Below, piece after piece: positions 46,274 to 55,328 of a DNA stretch of 64,000 nucleotides. The position numbers were made by a program, and so were the translations under genes. Under the pieces are notes generated by a model that saw only the letters and a list, made by a program, of their open reading frames with translations, searched no databases and was not told the origin of the DNA. This DNA is from Cytophagales bacterium (GTDB taxonomy: Bacteria > Bacteroidota > Bacteroidia > Cytophagales > Spirosomataceae), in NCBI GenBank assembly GCA_024742395.1, contig JANSYO010000020.1, positions 1 to 64,000 of the forward strand. Reading direction: 5' to 3'. Each line of letters opens with the position of its first letter. The stretch's first letter is position 1.

Positions 46274-47155
46274 GTGACTGTTACTCAGCGAGGGGTTTTA
46301 TTTGTGGCCTTAGGTGCCATTTGTTTTTCTGCTAAGGCAATTTTTATAAAATTGGCTTACGCCCAAAATGACATTGATGCTATCAGTCTGCTAACCTTAC
46401 GATTTGCCTATGCTTTGCCATTCTTTATTGGAATTGCGGCCTGGCAATACAGAACAGGAACATTACGAACAGTCAAAAAAAGAGATTGGGGATTCATAGC
46501 CATTCTTTCTATGCTGGGCTATTACCTGGCGAGCTGGCTAGATTTCAAAGGCTTACAATACATTACCGCCGGCTTAGAACGTATTATACTCTTTATCTAC
46601 CCTACTTTGGTCGTACTTTTTTCTGCCCTTTTTCTTAAAAAATCGATTACCAAGAAATCCGTTTTGGCTCTATGTATCACCTATCTGGGAATCATTATTA
46701 TTGCTTCAGAACCCAGAATATTTGAAGCTCCTGATTTTCTGAAAGGGGGTTTATTGATTCTTGTCTCTGCTATTACCTATGCTCTTTATCTGGTTTTTGG
46801 TGGAGAATTAATCAATAAATATGGCTCTGTCAACTTTAATAGCATCAGCATGATTCTTTCTTCAGTATATGTTCTATTGCATTTTGGCTTTGTCTCAGAA
46901 TTAAACCTTTTTGAACTTCCAAAAGGGGCACATCTCTGGGGACTCACTCTGGGAATAGTCAGTACGGTCATTCCTACATTTCTGGTGATGGAAGGCATCA
47001 AACTTTTGGGTGCAAGCAGAGGATCTATTGTTGCAAGCATTGGCCCTGTTTCAACTATCATTTTAGGTTATGTTTTTCTTGGCGAAATTCTTTCGCCTCA
47101 AGAGCTTATCGGTTCTGCTTTAGTTTTAGCTGGTGTTCTGCTTATTGGAAAATAA
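46274..47155 (+). CDS. EamA/DMT-family permease
   Basis: About 293 residues with ten hydrophobic helices in two EamA repeats (FSAKAIFIKLAY near the start and SAITYALYLVFGGELI in the second half). The proposed GTG start sits just before helix 1. A TTG at 46202 in the same frame would add 24 residues, but a promoter-like TTG-N23-CACCTTTG overlaps that stretch (46221-46254). Such permeases export metabolites or amino acids; the substrate cannot be told. Confidence 0.82.
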   Translation: MTVTQRGVLFVALGAICFSAKAIFIKLAYAQNDIDAISLLTLRFAYALPFFIGIAAWQYRTGTLRTVKKRDWGFIAILSMLGYYLASWLDFKGLQYITAGLERIILFIYPTLVVLFSALFLKKSITKKSVLALCITYLGIIIIASEPRIFEAPDFLKGGLLILVSAITYALYLVFGGELINKYGSVNFNSISMILSSVYVLLHFGFVSELNLFELPKGAHLWGLTLGIVSTVIPTFLVMEGIKLLGASRGSIVASIGPVSTIILGYVFLGEILSPQELIGSALVLAGVLLIGK

Positions 47156-47246
47156 AAAAACCGCTGTAAACTTCTTTTCCATTTTGTAACTTGAATCCAC
47201 GTTTTCCTGTCACCCTTTGGGCCAAGACCACTTTTATTCAAACCCT

Positions 47247-49412
47247 ATGAAGAAACTTTCTATTTTTTACCTCTGCTTTATTTTAACCTGTTTTTCCTCT
47301 TTTGCTCAGCAAGAGTTTACTCAGAAAACTGATTGGCTGGTCAACAAATTTGCACAGCCGGTAGAGATTACAAGCCGAAATAATATTCTTGAGATTAACA
47401 ATGGATTACTCAGACGGCGTTTTGTGCTTTCGCCCAATTTAGCCTGTTATGATTTTCAAAATCTAAGTAACAACCAGCAGCTTATCAGAGCAATAAAGCC
47501 CGAAGCCCGAATTACAATTGATGGTAAAGAATATCAGATTGGTGGCCTTCACGGTCAACAAGAAATGGCCTATTTCAAACCTGAATGGATTCCTGAATTA
47601 AGCTCAGATATAAAAGATTTCCAGTTTGTCTCTTACTCAATATCTGAACTTAAACCCTACGTTGATTGGAAGGCAAGGAGTTGGCATCCAGATGCAGAAC
47701 CGGCCAAAGGCAAAGAACTCGTGCTTCTATTTAAATCAAGCAATGAGCTATTAAAAGGCCTTGATGTGGAAATACACTATGAGGCTTTCGAGGGCATACC
47801 GTTATTAGTAAAGTGGCTAAAGATTATTAACCATTCTAATAAGTCCTTTGAACTAGGTACTGTTGTCAATGAAATTCTAGGTTTTGTGGAAGAGGAATCT
47901 GCCGTAGTAGGAGCTGTAGAAGATATGAAAAAACAACATGGGCTGTATGTGGAAACCAACTACGCCTTTAATAATGCCATGCGATATGATCTCAGCGATC
48001 AGACTACCCATTGGAAAGTAGACTCTTCCTACACTTCTCAGGTTAACTACAATTACCAAACGCCTTGCCTGCTTGAAATCTATCCGGAAAAAGCTCCGGG
48101 CATTCGTTTATTACCTGGAGAAACCTTTCAGTCTGTTCGTACCCATGAGCTGCTAATGGATAGCTACGATAGACAGCGAAGAGGACTAATGATCAGGAAA
48201 ATGTATCGAACTGTAGCTCCCTGGACGGCACAGAACCCCATATTTATGCACCTGATTAGTAAAAGCGATGAGCAGGTAAAAACGGCTATTGATCAATGTG
48301 TGGCTACGGGTTATGAAGCCGTGATTTTGAGTTTTGGAAGTCACTTAAATATGGAGGATCAAAGTGCAACAAATCTGAACCGATGGAAAAAACTGGCAGA
48401 CTATGCTCATGAAAAGGGTATTTTGCTGGGAGGTTATTCTTTGTTCAGTTCAAGACGAATAAGCGATGAGGATGATGTGATTGACCCTAAAACGGGTAAG
48501 CCAGGTGGAGCATTCTTTGGCAACGCTCCTTGCTTCGGAAGCAAATGGGGATTGGCCTATAAAGAAAAAATCAAACACTTTTTTGAGTATACCGGTTTTG
48601 ATATTTGGGAAAATGATGGTCCTTACCCTGGTGACGTTTGTGCCTCTACCAGCCACCCTGGCCACCAAAACCTACATGATAGTCAATGGAGACAAATGGA
48701 AATTCAGAAGAGTTTGTATAGATGGCTCAGTGAAAGGGGAGTCTATATTAATGCTCCTGATTGGTATTTCTTAGATGGTACACACAAGATTGCTATCGGT
48801 TACCGAGAAGTTAACTTTTCGCTTTCACGTGAACAGCAACAAATCCTCAATCGACAGAATATTCATGATGGAACTCAGGAAAAAACACCGGCCATGAGCT
48901 GGGGCTTTGTGCCTCTTACCAAATACCAAGGCGGTGGACCCGAAGCTATTCTGGAGCCCCTCTCTGAACATTTAGATGATTATCGCCAGCTGATGATGCA
49001 GTATTACGGTGCTGGCGTACAGGCTTGTTACCGCGGGCCAAGACTATATGACACGGAAGAAACCCGCCAAGCAGTAGTAGAAGTAGTAAATTGGTACAAA
49101 AAATACAGAGAAATTCTGAATTCTGACCTCATTCAGCTCAGAAGAGCCGATGGCCGTGATTGGGATGGCTTCTTACACGTTAATCCTGAATTACCTCAAA
49201 AGGGATTACTAATGCTGTTTAACCCAACCAATAAAATCATAGAAAAGGAAATTGACGTGCCTTTATATTACTCGGGAATTTCTGAATCCGCCATATTTAG
49301 AAAAGAGGGGCATACCAAAGAAACGGTTAATGTTGAAAGAAATTATTCGGCCAAATTACAGGTTTCTTTAGCTCCTAATTCTTATGTGTGGTATGAGGTG
49401 GAGGGGATATAA
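47247..49412 (+). CDS. Secreted glycoside-hydrolase-like protein
   Basis: From the ATG at 47247: signal peptide (KKLSIFYLCFILTCFSSFAQ), then a beta-sandwich region of about 300 residues as in alpha-galactosidase-type (clan GH-D) enzymes. A TIM-barrel-like domain follows (GYEAVILSFGSHLN, FDIWENDGPYPGD, with Asp and Glu candidates for catalysis) and then a small C-terminal beta domain. The order resembles GH36-like proteins, but I cannot fix the family. No SusCD is beside it. An in-frame TTG at 47217 would add ten residues before the signal. Confidence 0.6.
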   Translation: MKKLSIFYLCFILTCFSSFAQQEFTQKTDWLVNKFAQPVEITSRNNILEINNGLLRRRFVLSPNLACYDFQNLSNNQQLIRAIKPEARITIDGKEYQIGGLHGQQEMAYFKPEWIPELSSDIKDFQFVSYSISELKPYVDWKARSWHPDAEPAKGKELVLLFKSSNELLKGLDVEIHYEAFEGIPLLVKWLKIINHSNKSFELGTVVNEILGFVEEESAVVGAVEDMKKQHGLYVETNYAFNNAMRYDLSDQTTHWKVDSSYTSQVNYNYQTPCLLEIYPEKAPGIRLLPGETFQSVRTHELLMDSYDRQRRGLMIRKMYRTVAPWTAQNPIFMHLISKSDEQVKTAIDQCVATGYEAVILSFGSHLNMEDQSATNLNRWKKLADYAHEKGILLGGYSLFSSRRISDEDDVIDPKTGKPGGAFFGNAPCFGSKWGLAYKEKIKHFFEYTGFDIWENDGPYPGDVCASTSHPGHQNLHDSQWRQMEIQKSLYRWLSERGVYINAPDWYFLDGTHKIAIGYREVNFSLSREQQQILNRQNIHDGTQEKTPAMSWGFVPLTKYQGGGPEAILEPLSEHLDDYRQLMMQYYGAGVQACYRGPRLYDTEETRQAVVEVVNWYKKYREILNSDLIQLRRADGRDWDGFLHVNPELPQKGLLMLFNPTNKIIEKEIDVPLYYSGISESAIFRKEGHTKETVNVERNYSAKLQVSLAPNSYVWYEVEGI

Positions 49413-49542
49413 CCTTGCTCTATAAACACTCCTCATCCCCCCGCCCGTCCAGATGCCTGCTAATCCGTTTATCCGATGAATATTCCGATTCAACAAAAGC
49501 ATATTTACAAAACATCTGATTTTCAGTACCTTCATGACAGTT

Positions 49543-49725
49543 ATGAAAAATAAAAATACAGAACAGAAGTACATAGGAATTGGGCTTGCACTAGGTGTAG
49601 GTATCGGATCAGCCGTAGGCGTCGCTATGAATAATATCTCAATGGGTGTGGCATTAGGAACCTCTATCGGATTAGCCATTGGAGTAGCTTTACAAAGAAC
49701 CAAAGAAAAGAATATGGAAGAGTAA
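49543..49725 (+). CDS. Small glycine-zipper membrane protein
   Basis: 60 residues with Gly-rich hydrophobic repeats (GIGLALGVGIGSAVGVAM and GVALGTSIGLAIGVAL), a glycine-zipper pattern typical of small membrane proteins, and a charged tail (QRTKEKNMEE). An ATG 9 bp upstream is an alternative start. Function unknown. Confidence 0.6.
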   Translation: MKNKNTEQKYIGIGLALGVGIGSAVGVAMNNISMGVALGTSIGLAIGVALQRTKEKNMEE

Positions 49726-49815
49726 GGCTTTTTAATGTTTTGAGGACATTAATTTTTTAGTCATGTATACTCTATAGTAAGGCAATTCGAACTTATTTTG
49801 CATTTAAAAAAGTGA

Positions 49816-50217
49816 ATGTCTGCACTAGCAATCGTAAAACAATACTATCAGTACTTTAACCAAAGAAACTGGGAAGGTATGCTCAGCCTGCTTCATAAGG
49901 ATATAAAACATGAGGCTAATCAAGGTGAAACCCGTGTGGGCATCGATTTGTTCAAAGAATTTTTAGCTCATATGGATACCTGCTATGAGGAAACATTGAC
50001 CGATATGGTCTTTTTCTCTGAACCTGCAGACACTCGGGTAGCTGTGGAGTTTACGGTAAATGGTATATATAAAAGTACAGATGGTGATTTGCCTGAAGCA
50101 AAGGGGCAGCAGTACATCTTGCCCGCAGGGGCCTTTCTTGAAGTAAAGGAAGGGAAAGTAGCCCGAGTTACTACCTATTACAATCTCTCGCTATGGATGG
50201 ATCTCGTCTCTAAATAG
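49816..50217 (+). CDS. SnoaL/NTF2-like protein
   Basis: The 133-residue protein fits the SnoaL-like NTF2 fold: an N-terminal helix (AIVKQYYQYFNQRNWEGMLSL), then LHKDIKHEANQGETRVG and the sheet-forming C-terminus with FLEVKEGKVARVTTYYN. The family contains isomerases, hydrolases and ligand-binding proteins. The substrate is unknown. One base separates its stop from the acetyltransferase gene. Confidence 0.8.
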   Translation: MSALAIVKQYYQYFNQRNWEGMLSLLHKDIKHEANQGETRVGIDLFKEFLAHMDTCYEETLTDMVFFSEPADTRVAVEFTVNGIYKSTDGDLPEAKGQQYILPAGAFLEVKEGKVARVTTYYNLSLWMDLVSK

Positions 50218-50218
50218 A

Positions 50219-50806
50219 ATGGAGTTTAGAAAATATTTTGGAGGAGAAATTAAGGAGGTTCTAAACGAACTCGGAAACCTGCGAATTCATGTATTTCTAG
50301 ATTTTCCATACTTATATGAAGGAAGCTTAGAGTATGAGAAAGAGTATCTTCAAACTTATATAGACTCTCAAGAATCAATGCTCTTTTCTGTTTGGGATGG
50401 AAATAAGATGGTGGGGGCCACCACTTGCATTCCGCTAAAAGATGAAACCATTGAAATCAAAGAACCCTTTGAAAAGGCCGGAATATCCATTGAAGAGATC
50501 TTCTATTTCGGCGAAAGTATCTTACTGAAGCCTTTCAGAGGTAAAGGACTGGGGCATCGTTTTTTTCAAGAACGTGAAAATCATGTGGCTACTTTTGACC
50601 ATTACAAGAGCATGTATTTCTGTGGAGTAGAGCGGGCTAAAAATCACCCCCTAAAACCCGAAGACTATCAGCCTTTAGATAAATTCTGGAACACACGGGG
50701 CTTTGCCCCTACCGCCTTAGTAAGTTACTTTGAATGGAAGGATATTGACGAAGAAACACCTTCAAAGAAAAAGATGAATTATTGGAAAAAAGACCTTCCT
50801 CAATAA
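50219..50806 (+). CDS. GNAT-family acetyltransferase
   Basis: The 195-residue protein has the acetyl-CoA-binding segment LLKPFRGKGLGHRFFQE (RxxGxG type, about 101-117) and a central beta strand IFYFGESI. The SnoaL-like gene just upstream is co-transcribed. Substrate unknown. Confidence 0.78.
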   Translation: MEFRKYFGGEIKEVLNELGNLRIHVFLDFPYLYEGSLEYEKEYLQTYIDSQESMLFSVWDGNKMVGATTCIPLKDETIEIKEPFEKAGISIEEIFYFGESILLKPFRGKGLGHRFFQERENHVATFDHYKSMYFCGVERAKNHPLKPEDYQPLDKFWNTRGFAPTALVSYFEWKDIDEETPSKKKMNYWKKDLPQ

Positions 50807-51323
50807 ATTTGTCAAACTTTAAAATATGTGGTAAAAAGCCCCTATTTCGTATATTCGTTTAGGTTAAGCTTCGCTATTTGACTGCTAGTGGGCGTATATA
50901 CAAACCATACTTCGACAAAACAGCCTCTTTTCAACATTGTAGGTCATTCTACCAAAAACCTTAACGTTAATGACAACCTATATTATTCCTACACAAACGC
51001 ATCTTTAAATATTAAAAGCAAGGTGCTTTTTTACTGGTTCGGTTTCTCGAAAGAATAATTTTAAGTTAAATTCTATTGGAGCCAAATGACAAATAAGCTT
51101 TCCCCACATACATGCTATCTATAAGTCCGTTGCTAAGATCGCTTTGCTCTTCGGTTTTTTCGTATTGCACCACTTTATGGTATGCGTGAACTAATTGTGT
51201 AAAGATACTCTTTCTTACATCTGTACAACTATTTCAAGCGATAATCCTTTTTATTAACAAATCGTAAACAACCTACCGGCAACTTTCTGCATCTTACTAC
51301 TAAACGATTTAAATTTTACGAAT
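50807..51323. other. 517-bp gap with one terminator-like hairpin
   Basis: AAAAGCA (51014-51020) pairs with TGCTTTT (51024-51030), followed by two more T, about 210 bp after the acetyltransferase gene. The rest of the gap has no credible gene. It presumably holds the promoter of the Arg/Ser-tailed protein, but no clear TAnnTTTG match is seen. Confidence 0.5.
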
Positions 51324-52325
51324 ATGAAAAGGTTATTAACAGTATTGGTGGTTTTATTAGTAGGTGCCTCTACTGCCACCGCACAAAGATATTACGACGA
51401 CAGGCACTTCTATGATGAGGATTTTGACTGGCACTGGGATGTGCGTGTGAGAATCTCTGATGGTATCAATTCAGGATACTTAACAAACTGGGAAGCCAAC
51501 AGGCTGTACAGAAAGCTGGAAAAAATTGAGGACAAAGAGTATAGATACATGGCCGATGGCCGCTATACAGATTGGGAGCAGAATGATATATGGGAGGATG
51601 TAATCTGGCTAAACAGAAGAGTAGGTATAGAACTGGATGACTACGACAGAAGATTTTATGGCTTCAATGGTATTTATATAGGATTTAACAGTTACCCTTT
51701 CTGGTACAACAGATACTATAGAAACGGCTGGGATTTCTACCGATTTGACAGGCTAGGCTGGGGAAGCTATAGATATGGCTATGTGCCGAGATACTATGTG
51801 CCTCATCACAATGTATATGTGAATAACCACATCTACAAAAACTACAATAACAATGTTAAAAAGGGATATAACAACTCCCCGAGATACGACAACCGTAACA
51901 ATAGCAATGTAATTAGGAGAGATAGAACCGACCCCGCCAATAGAGTTGGTGCCAACACCAGGAGCAGAAGTACCACTACTTATCCTAATACGAGAAGTAG
52001 AACCGAAGCAACAAAGCCCAATAGCAGAACTTACAGTGGCTCCAGAGAGGCTGCAAGAAGCGGCTCTTATACGCCAAGAGAAAACCGCTCTTATGGTAAC
52101 TCATCCGCCACAAGAAGTTCAGGATCTAACGGGTCGCTAAGAAAGAGTAGCAGCTCATCAAGTTCTCGGTCTTCGGCAGTGAAGCCTTCGAGCAGAAGCA
52201 GTAGATCTTCCTCAACAGTGAGATCTTCTTCGCCAAGTAGAAGTAGTTCTGCCAGAAGTTCATCAAGTAGAAGCAGCTCTTCATCGAGTTCGAGAAGCAG
52301 CAGCTCAAGAAGTAGTAGAAACTAA
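51324..52325 (+). CDS. Exported protein with a long Arg/Ser-rich tail
   Basis: The 333-residue protein has a signal peptide (1-20), an acidic-aromatic domain (about 21-115, WDVRVRISDGINSGYLTNWEANRLYRK), a Tyr/Asn/Arg-rich linker and then a low-complexity tail (about 250-333) built almost only from Ser and Arg with some Lys, Pro and Thr. The tail is very basic and probably disordered. It would bind acidic polymers such as nucleic acid, LPS or polyuronates. No family recognised. Confidence 0.75.
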   Translation: MKRLLTVLVVLLVGASTATAQRYYDDRHFYDEDFDWHWDVRVRISDGINSGYLTNWEANRLYRKLEKIEDKEYRYMADGRYTDWEQNDIWEDVIWLNRRVGIELDDYDRRFYGFNGIYIGFNSYPFWYNRYYRNGWDFYRFDRLGWGSYRYGYVPRYYVPHHNVYVNNHIYKNYNNNVKKGYNNSPRYDNRNNSNVIRRDRTDPANRVGANTRSRSTTTYPNTRSRTEATKPNSRTYSGSREAARSGSYTPRENRSYGNSSATRSSGSNGSLRKSSSSSSSRSSAVKPSSRSSRSSSTVRSSSPSRSSSARSSSSRSSSSSSSRSSSSRSSRN

Positions 52326-52351
52326 GGTTTAAGTTTTGAATAGATCGAAAT

Positions 52352-52378
52352 CCCTCTTAAGATTTAAGAGGGGTTTTT
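52352..52378 (+). terminator. Terminator of the Arg/Ser-tail gene
   Basis: CCCTCTTAA pairs with TTAAGAGGG around a 3-nt loop and is followed by GTTTTT, 27 bp after the stop. Confidence 0.85.
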
Positions 52379-52394
52379 CATTTTCGTAAAATTG

Positions 52395-52430
52395 AAAAGT
52401 CCCCGGATCATGATGTTCCGGGGACTTTTT
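52395..52430. terminator. Bidirectional terminator between convergent genes
   Basis: AAGTCCCCGGA pairs perfectly with TCCGGGGACTT; T runs flank it on both strands. It lies 20 bp after the stop of the minus-strand ThuA-like gene. Confidence 0.88.
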
Positions 52431-52449
52431 ATTCTACATACTTAACGCT

Positions 52450-53217
52450 TTACTTCTTAATGCCTTTGCCCGTGGCGGCCCAATAAATACCCCCATACAG
52501 ATGATCTAAATAGGCCTGGTCTTTATAAATGGCATCTATATGACCTAATCCTGTATAAAAAGCTCTTCCGCCATCATACTCATGATACCAGGCAATTGGG
52601 TGAAACTCGCCCATACCATCCGTGGTGCTTCCATCTCTAAGCTTTCTGGAGGGGTCATAGGTGCTTTCATCTACTTTAATTAAATAATGTAAGTCATCTG
52701 ATAGAGCTGGCTGCCGATACTGATACCACTCGTCTGTCCAGATTTGACGGCTGGCCCATCGCTCCATACCAGGAAAGTTTCTGTCTATGATATCCAACAT
52801 CGCCGTTTGTTCTCGTGGATGCGTTCTAAACATCATTCCCACCATTTTGGTATACCACTCCCAATCGTATTCGGTATCTGCAGCCGCATGAATACCTACC
52901 CAGCCTCCACCGTTCTGAATGTATCGTTCAAAAGCCGCCTGCTGTTCGTCGTTTAGAATATCACCAGTGGTATGTAAAAAGATAACCACATCATAATTCT
53001 TGAGGCGATTATCAGAAAAAACACTTTCGTTTTCCTCCCAGTCTACTTTGAAGTTATGGCGAGCCGCCAGCCCTTTAATGCCCTCTACCCCACTGTGAAT
53101 GGAGTAATGATACCAGCCTGCAGTTTTTGTAAATAATAATGCCCTGAACTGACCTTGAGCTTCTGCCCCCAATGAAAAAGCCACTAAACAGCATATTGCT
53201 AAAATTCTTGATTTCAT
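52450..53217 (-). CDS. ThuA-like domain protein, copy 1
   Basis: The 255-residue exported protein has a signal peptide (1-20) and one ThuA domain (trehalose-utilisation type, class I glutamine amidotransferase-like fold). Typical blocks are ALLFTKTAGWYH, DVVIFLHTTGDIL, GGGWVGIHAAADTEYDW and GGRAFYTGLGH. It is 19 bp downstream of a closely related copy. ThuA proteins are tied to oxidised (3-keto) sugar metabolism in some bacteria, but a reaction here is unproven. Confidence 0.87.
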   Translation of the reverse strand: MKSRILAICCLVAFSLGAEAQGQFRALLFTKTAGWYHYSIHSGVEGIKGLAARHNFKVDWEENESVFSDNRLKNYDVVIFLHTTGDILNDEQQAAFERYIQNGGGWVGIHAAADTEYDWEWYTKMVGMMFRTHPREQTAMLDIIDRNFPGMERWASRQIWTDEWYQYRQPALSDDLHYLIKVDESTYDPSRKLRDGSTTDGMGEFHPIAWYHEYDGGRAFYTGLGHIDAIYKDQAYLDHLYGGIYWAATGKGIKK

Positions 53218-53235
53218 TTTTGCTCTGTTTAGATT

Positions 53236-54000
53236 TTACTTAATTCCTTTACCGGTAGCTGCCCAGTAGATTCCTCCATATAGGTGGTCCATGAAAGTCT
53301 GGTCTTTGTAAATGGCCCCAATATGACCCAAGCCTGTATAAAAGGCTCTTCCGCCATCATAATTTTGATACCAGGCTATCGGGTGAAAATCTCCCATGCC
53401 CTTTCCTTCATTATCACCCCATTTAGCATAAGGTTTGTAACTTTTCTCATCTACAGAAACCAAATAATGAAGATTTTTTGACAAAGCCGGCTTCTGGTAC
53501 TCATACCACTCATCTGTCCATAACAAAGTTTTTGGAAACCTTTCCATACCCGGGAAATTGCTGTCTTCCACATTTAAGTAGGCAGTTTGCTGAGCAGGGT
53601 GAATTTTGAACATCATTCCCACCATTTTGGTATACCATTCCCAGTCGTATTCGGTATCAGCAGCCGCATGTATTCCTACCCAGCCTCCGCCGTTTTTGAT
53701 ATAACGCTCAAAAGCCGCCTGCTGCTCGTCATTAAGAATATCACCAGTGGTGCTCAAAAAAATTACAACATCATATTTCTTTAGTCCTTCGTCAGAAAAA
53801 ACATTGGTCATTTCATGCCAATCTAACTGAAAAGAATGTCTTTCTGCCAAAGCCTTTACACCGTCCACACCTTCTTTTATAGACTCATGATGAAAGCCCG
53901 CCGTTTTAGTAAAAAGCAGAGCTTTCATTCCGCTTCCCTGTGCTTGAGATGCAAAAGAGATAGCAAAAAGGCATAGTATTGCCCATAATTTATTTTTCAT
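53236..54000 (-). CDS. ThuA-like domain protein, copy 2
   Basis: 254 residues, signal peptide (1-20) and ThuA domain, with long blocks identical to copy 1 (GGGWVGIHAAADTEYDWEWY and the C-terminal LYGGIYWAATGKGIK). The middle part differs (LNVEDSNFPGMERFPKTLLWTDEW against LDIIDRNFPGMERWASRQIWTDEW). The two copies are a tandem duplication and form one transcript. Confidence 0.87.
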   Translation of the reverse strand: MKNKLWAILCLFAISFASQAQGSGMKALLFTKTAGFHHESIKEGVDGVKALAERHSFQLDWHEMTNVFSDEGLKKYDVVIFLSTTGDILNDEQQAAFERYIKNGGGWVGIHAAADTEYDWEWYTKMVGMMFKIHPAQQTAYLNVEDSNFPGMERFPKTLLWTDEWYEYQKPALSKNLHYLVSVDEKSYKPYAKWGDNEGKGMGDFHPIAWYQNYDGGRAFYTGLGHIGAIYKDQTFMDHLYGGIYWAATGKGIK

Positions 54001-54101
54001 TTCATTCTGTTTAGGTTAGAAAAAGTCCGAAGTAATTCAATAATAGAGACTTTGCCTAATCAAAGTAGATCAACAAGGCTTGTTTGGGTTTGAATTCTAC
54101 C

Positions 54102-55328
54102 TTACTCTCCCCTATTATTTAGGGCAATAATCTTGCTTGTTAATTGTTTGGCAAGCTGCTCCATATCAATATCGAGTTCTTTCTTTCCTACCTCCATCAC
54201 CTTTTTGCATTGTCCTTGTGGTAATTTATCAAAACCATGATAGGCCCCAAGAATGGTTCCAGCAACAGCTGCTGTGGTATCATTATCTCTACCATAATTG
54301 ACCAGAAATTCCATTGTTTTTTGGAAATCAAAATCGGCATAAATCATTGCCGTCAGCACCTGAAGGTATATTTCACCTGCATGAAAAGGCATATCCTGAA
54401 GATTTTTATCTAATAATTCAAAGGCCATTTCCAGTGGCTTCTCGGCAGTCCTGGCCTCTGACACAATATGCCGTGCATTCTGAAAAATTCGCCAGGAGGT
54501 TCTTCCTACCAAACGGCTTTTGAAATATGACTCCGGATCTGTATTTCTTAAGACAGCCAAAATCTCAGGTTGAGTTACACCTTTTTTCATACACTGAGCG
54601 GTTAAAGCAGCTGATAGGGCAGTGATGTCTTTGGCATAGCCAATATCAAAAACACTCAGTTTATAGGCCTCTGCATAGGCCATTTCAGGATTTGAGGGAT
54701 AAAAGACACCAAAAGCCGGAGCGTACAATAATCCTGCACAGACCATTTCACCCCCATAAAATTTCCCGAGTGCGTTACCGTACCCATCTAAATTATTTTC
54801 AGTGTAAGGCTTAGCTACTTTAGCCCACTCCTGAAGCCAGGCTACACGTAATGTATTTTCTTCATAGGGTTCGGGTTCAAAAGAATCAATTTCTTTATAA
54901 TGGTCAATAGCTTTGGTATATCGATTCAGTATTTCATTGGCAAAGTCTTTTGAGCTCAGCTCTTTACGATCTTGCTTACTTAAATATTGATAGGTTAGTT
55001 CTTTCCAGCGAGTGTCATCTGTAGTGCCACCGGCCGGTAAATTCACTTTCCAGGTACCTTCAGGTGACGGTTCTCTGACCATTGAATCCAGGTCATCTAC
55101 ATAACCAAAATCAAACCTGATAGCCTCCCTGCTCCACATTTCAGTAGGAGCTCCCATGGCATCACCTATAGCCGAGCCAACAATGGCTCCCAGCACCTTT
55201 TGGTAAAGTTCAGCCTCAGTTAACTCAAGGTTTTGTATGCTGTTGTTTTCAAATTCATTGATTACGGGCTTTTCTTCCTTACAAGCCCACAGGCCCAAAG
55301 GAAGAAACAAAAGGTATTTTAACTTCAT
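54102..55328 (-). CDS. Lipoprotein ADP-ribosylglycohydrolase-family protein
   Basis: The start at 55328 gives a lipoprotein signal (LLFLPLGLWAC, Cys16). The body has the Mg-binding signatures of ADP-ribosylglycohydrolases: GSAIGDAMGAPTE, GGTTDDTRW and GRDNDTTAAVAG. Known relatives cleave ADP-ribose from proteins or related N-glycosides, and many environmental members are poorly defined. Its export is unusual, as the known substrates are cytoplasmic. Its ATGA overlaps the stop of the kinase gene, so translation is coupled. Confidence 0.85.
   Translation of the reverse strand: MKLKYLLFLPLGLWACKEEKPVINEFENNSIQNLELTEAELYQKVLGAIVGSAIGDAMGAPTEMWSREAIRFDFGYVDDLDSMVREPSPEGTWKVNLPAGGTTDDTRWKELTYQYLSKQDRKELSSKDFANEILNRYTKAIDHYKEIDSFEPEPYEENTLRVAWLQEWAKVAKPYTENNLDGYGNALGKFYGGEMVCAGLLYAPAFGVFYPSNPEMAYAEAYKLSVFDIGYAKDITALSAALTAQCMKKGVTQPEILAVLRNTDPESYFKSRLVGRTSWRIFQNARHIVSEARTAEKPLEMAFELLDKNLQDMPFHAGEIYLQVLTAMIYADFDFQKTMEFLVNYGRDNDTTAAVAGTILGAYHGFDKLPQGQCKKVMEVGKKELDIDMEQLAKQLTSKIIALNNRGE

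Noticed and set aside
52450-54000. ThuA copies as a mobile or phase-variable repeat
   Set aside because: They are ordinary diverged tandem paralogues with no flanking repeats or transposase.
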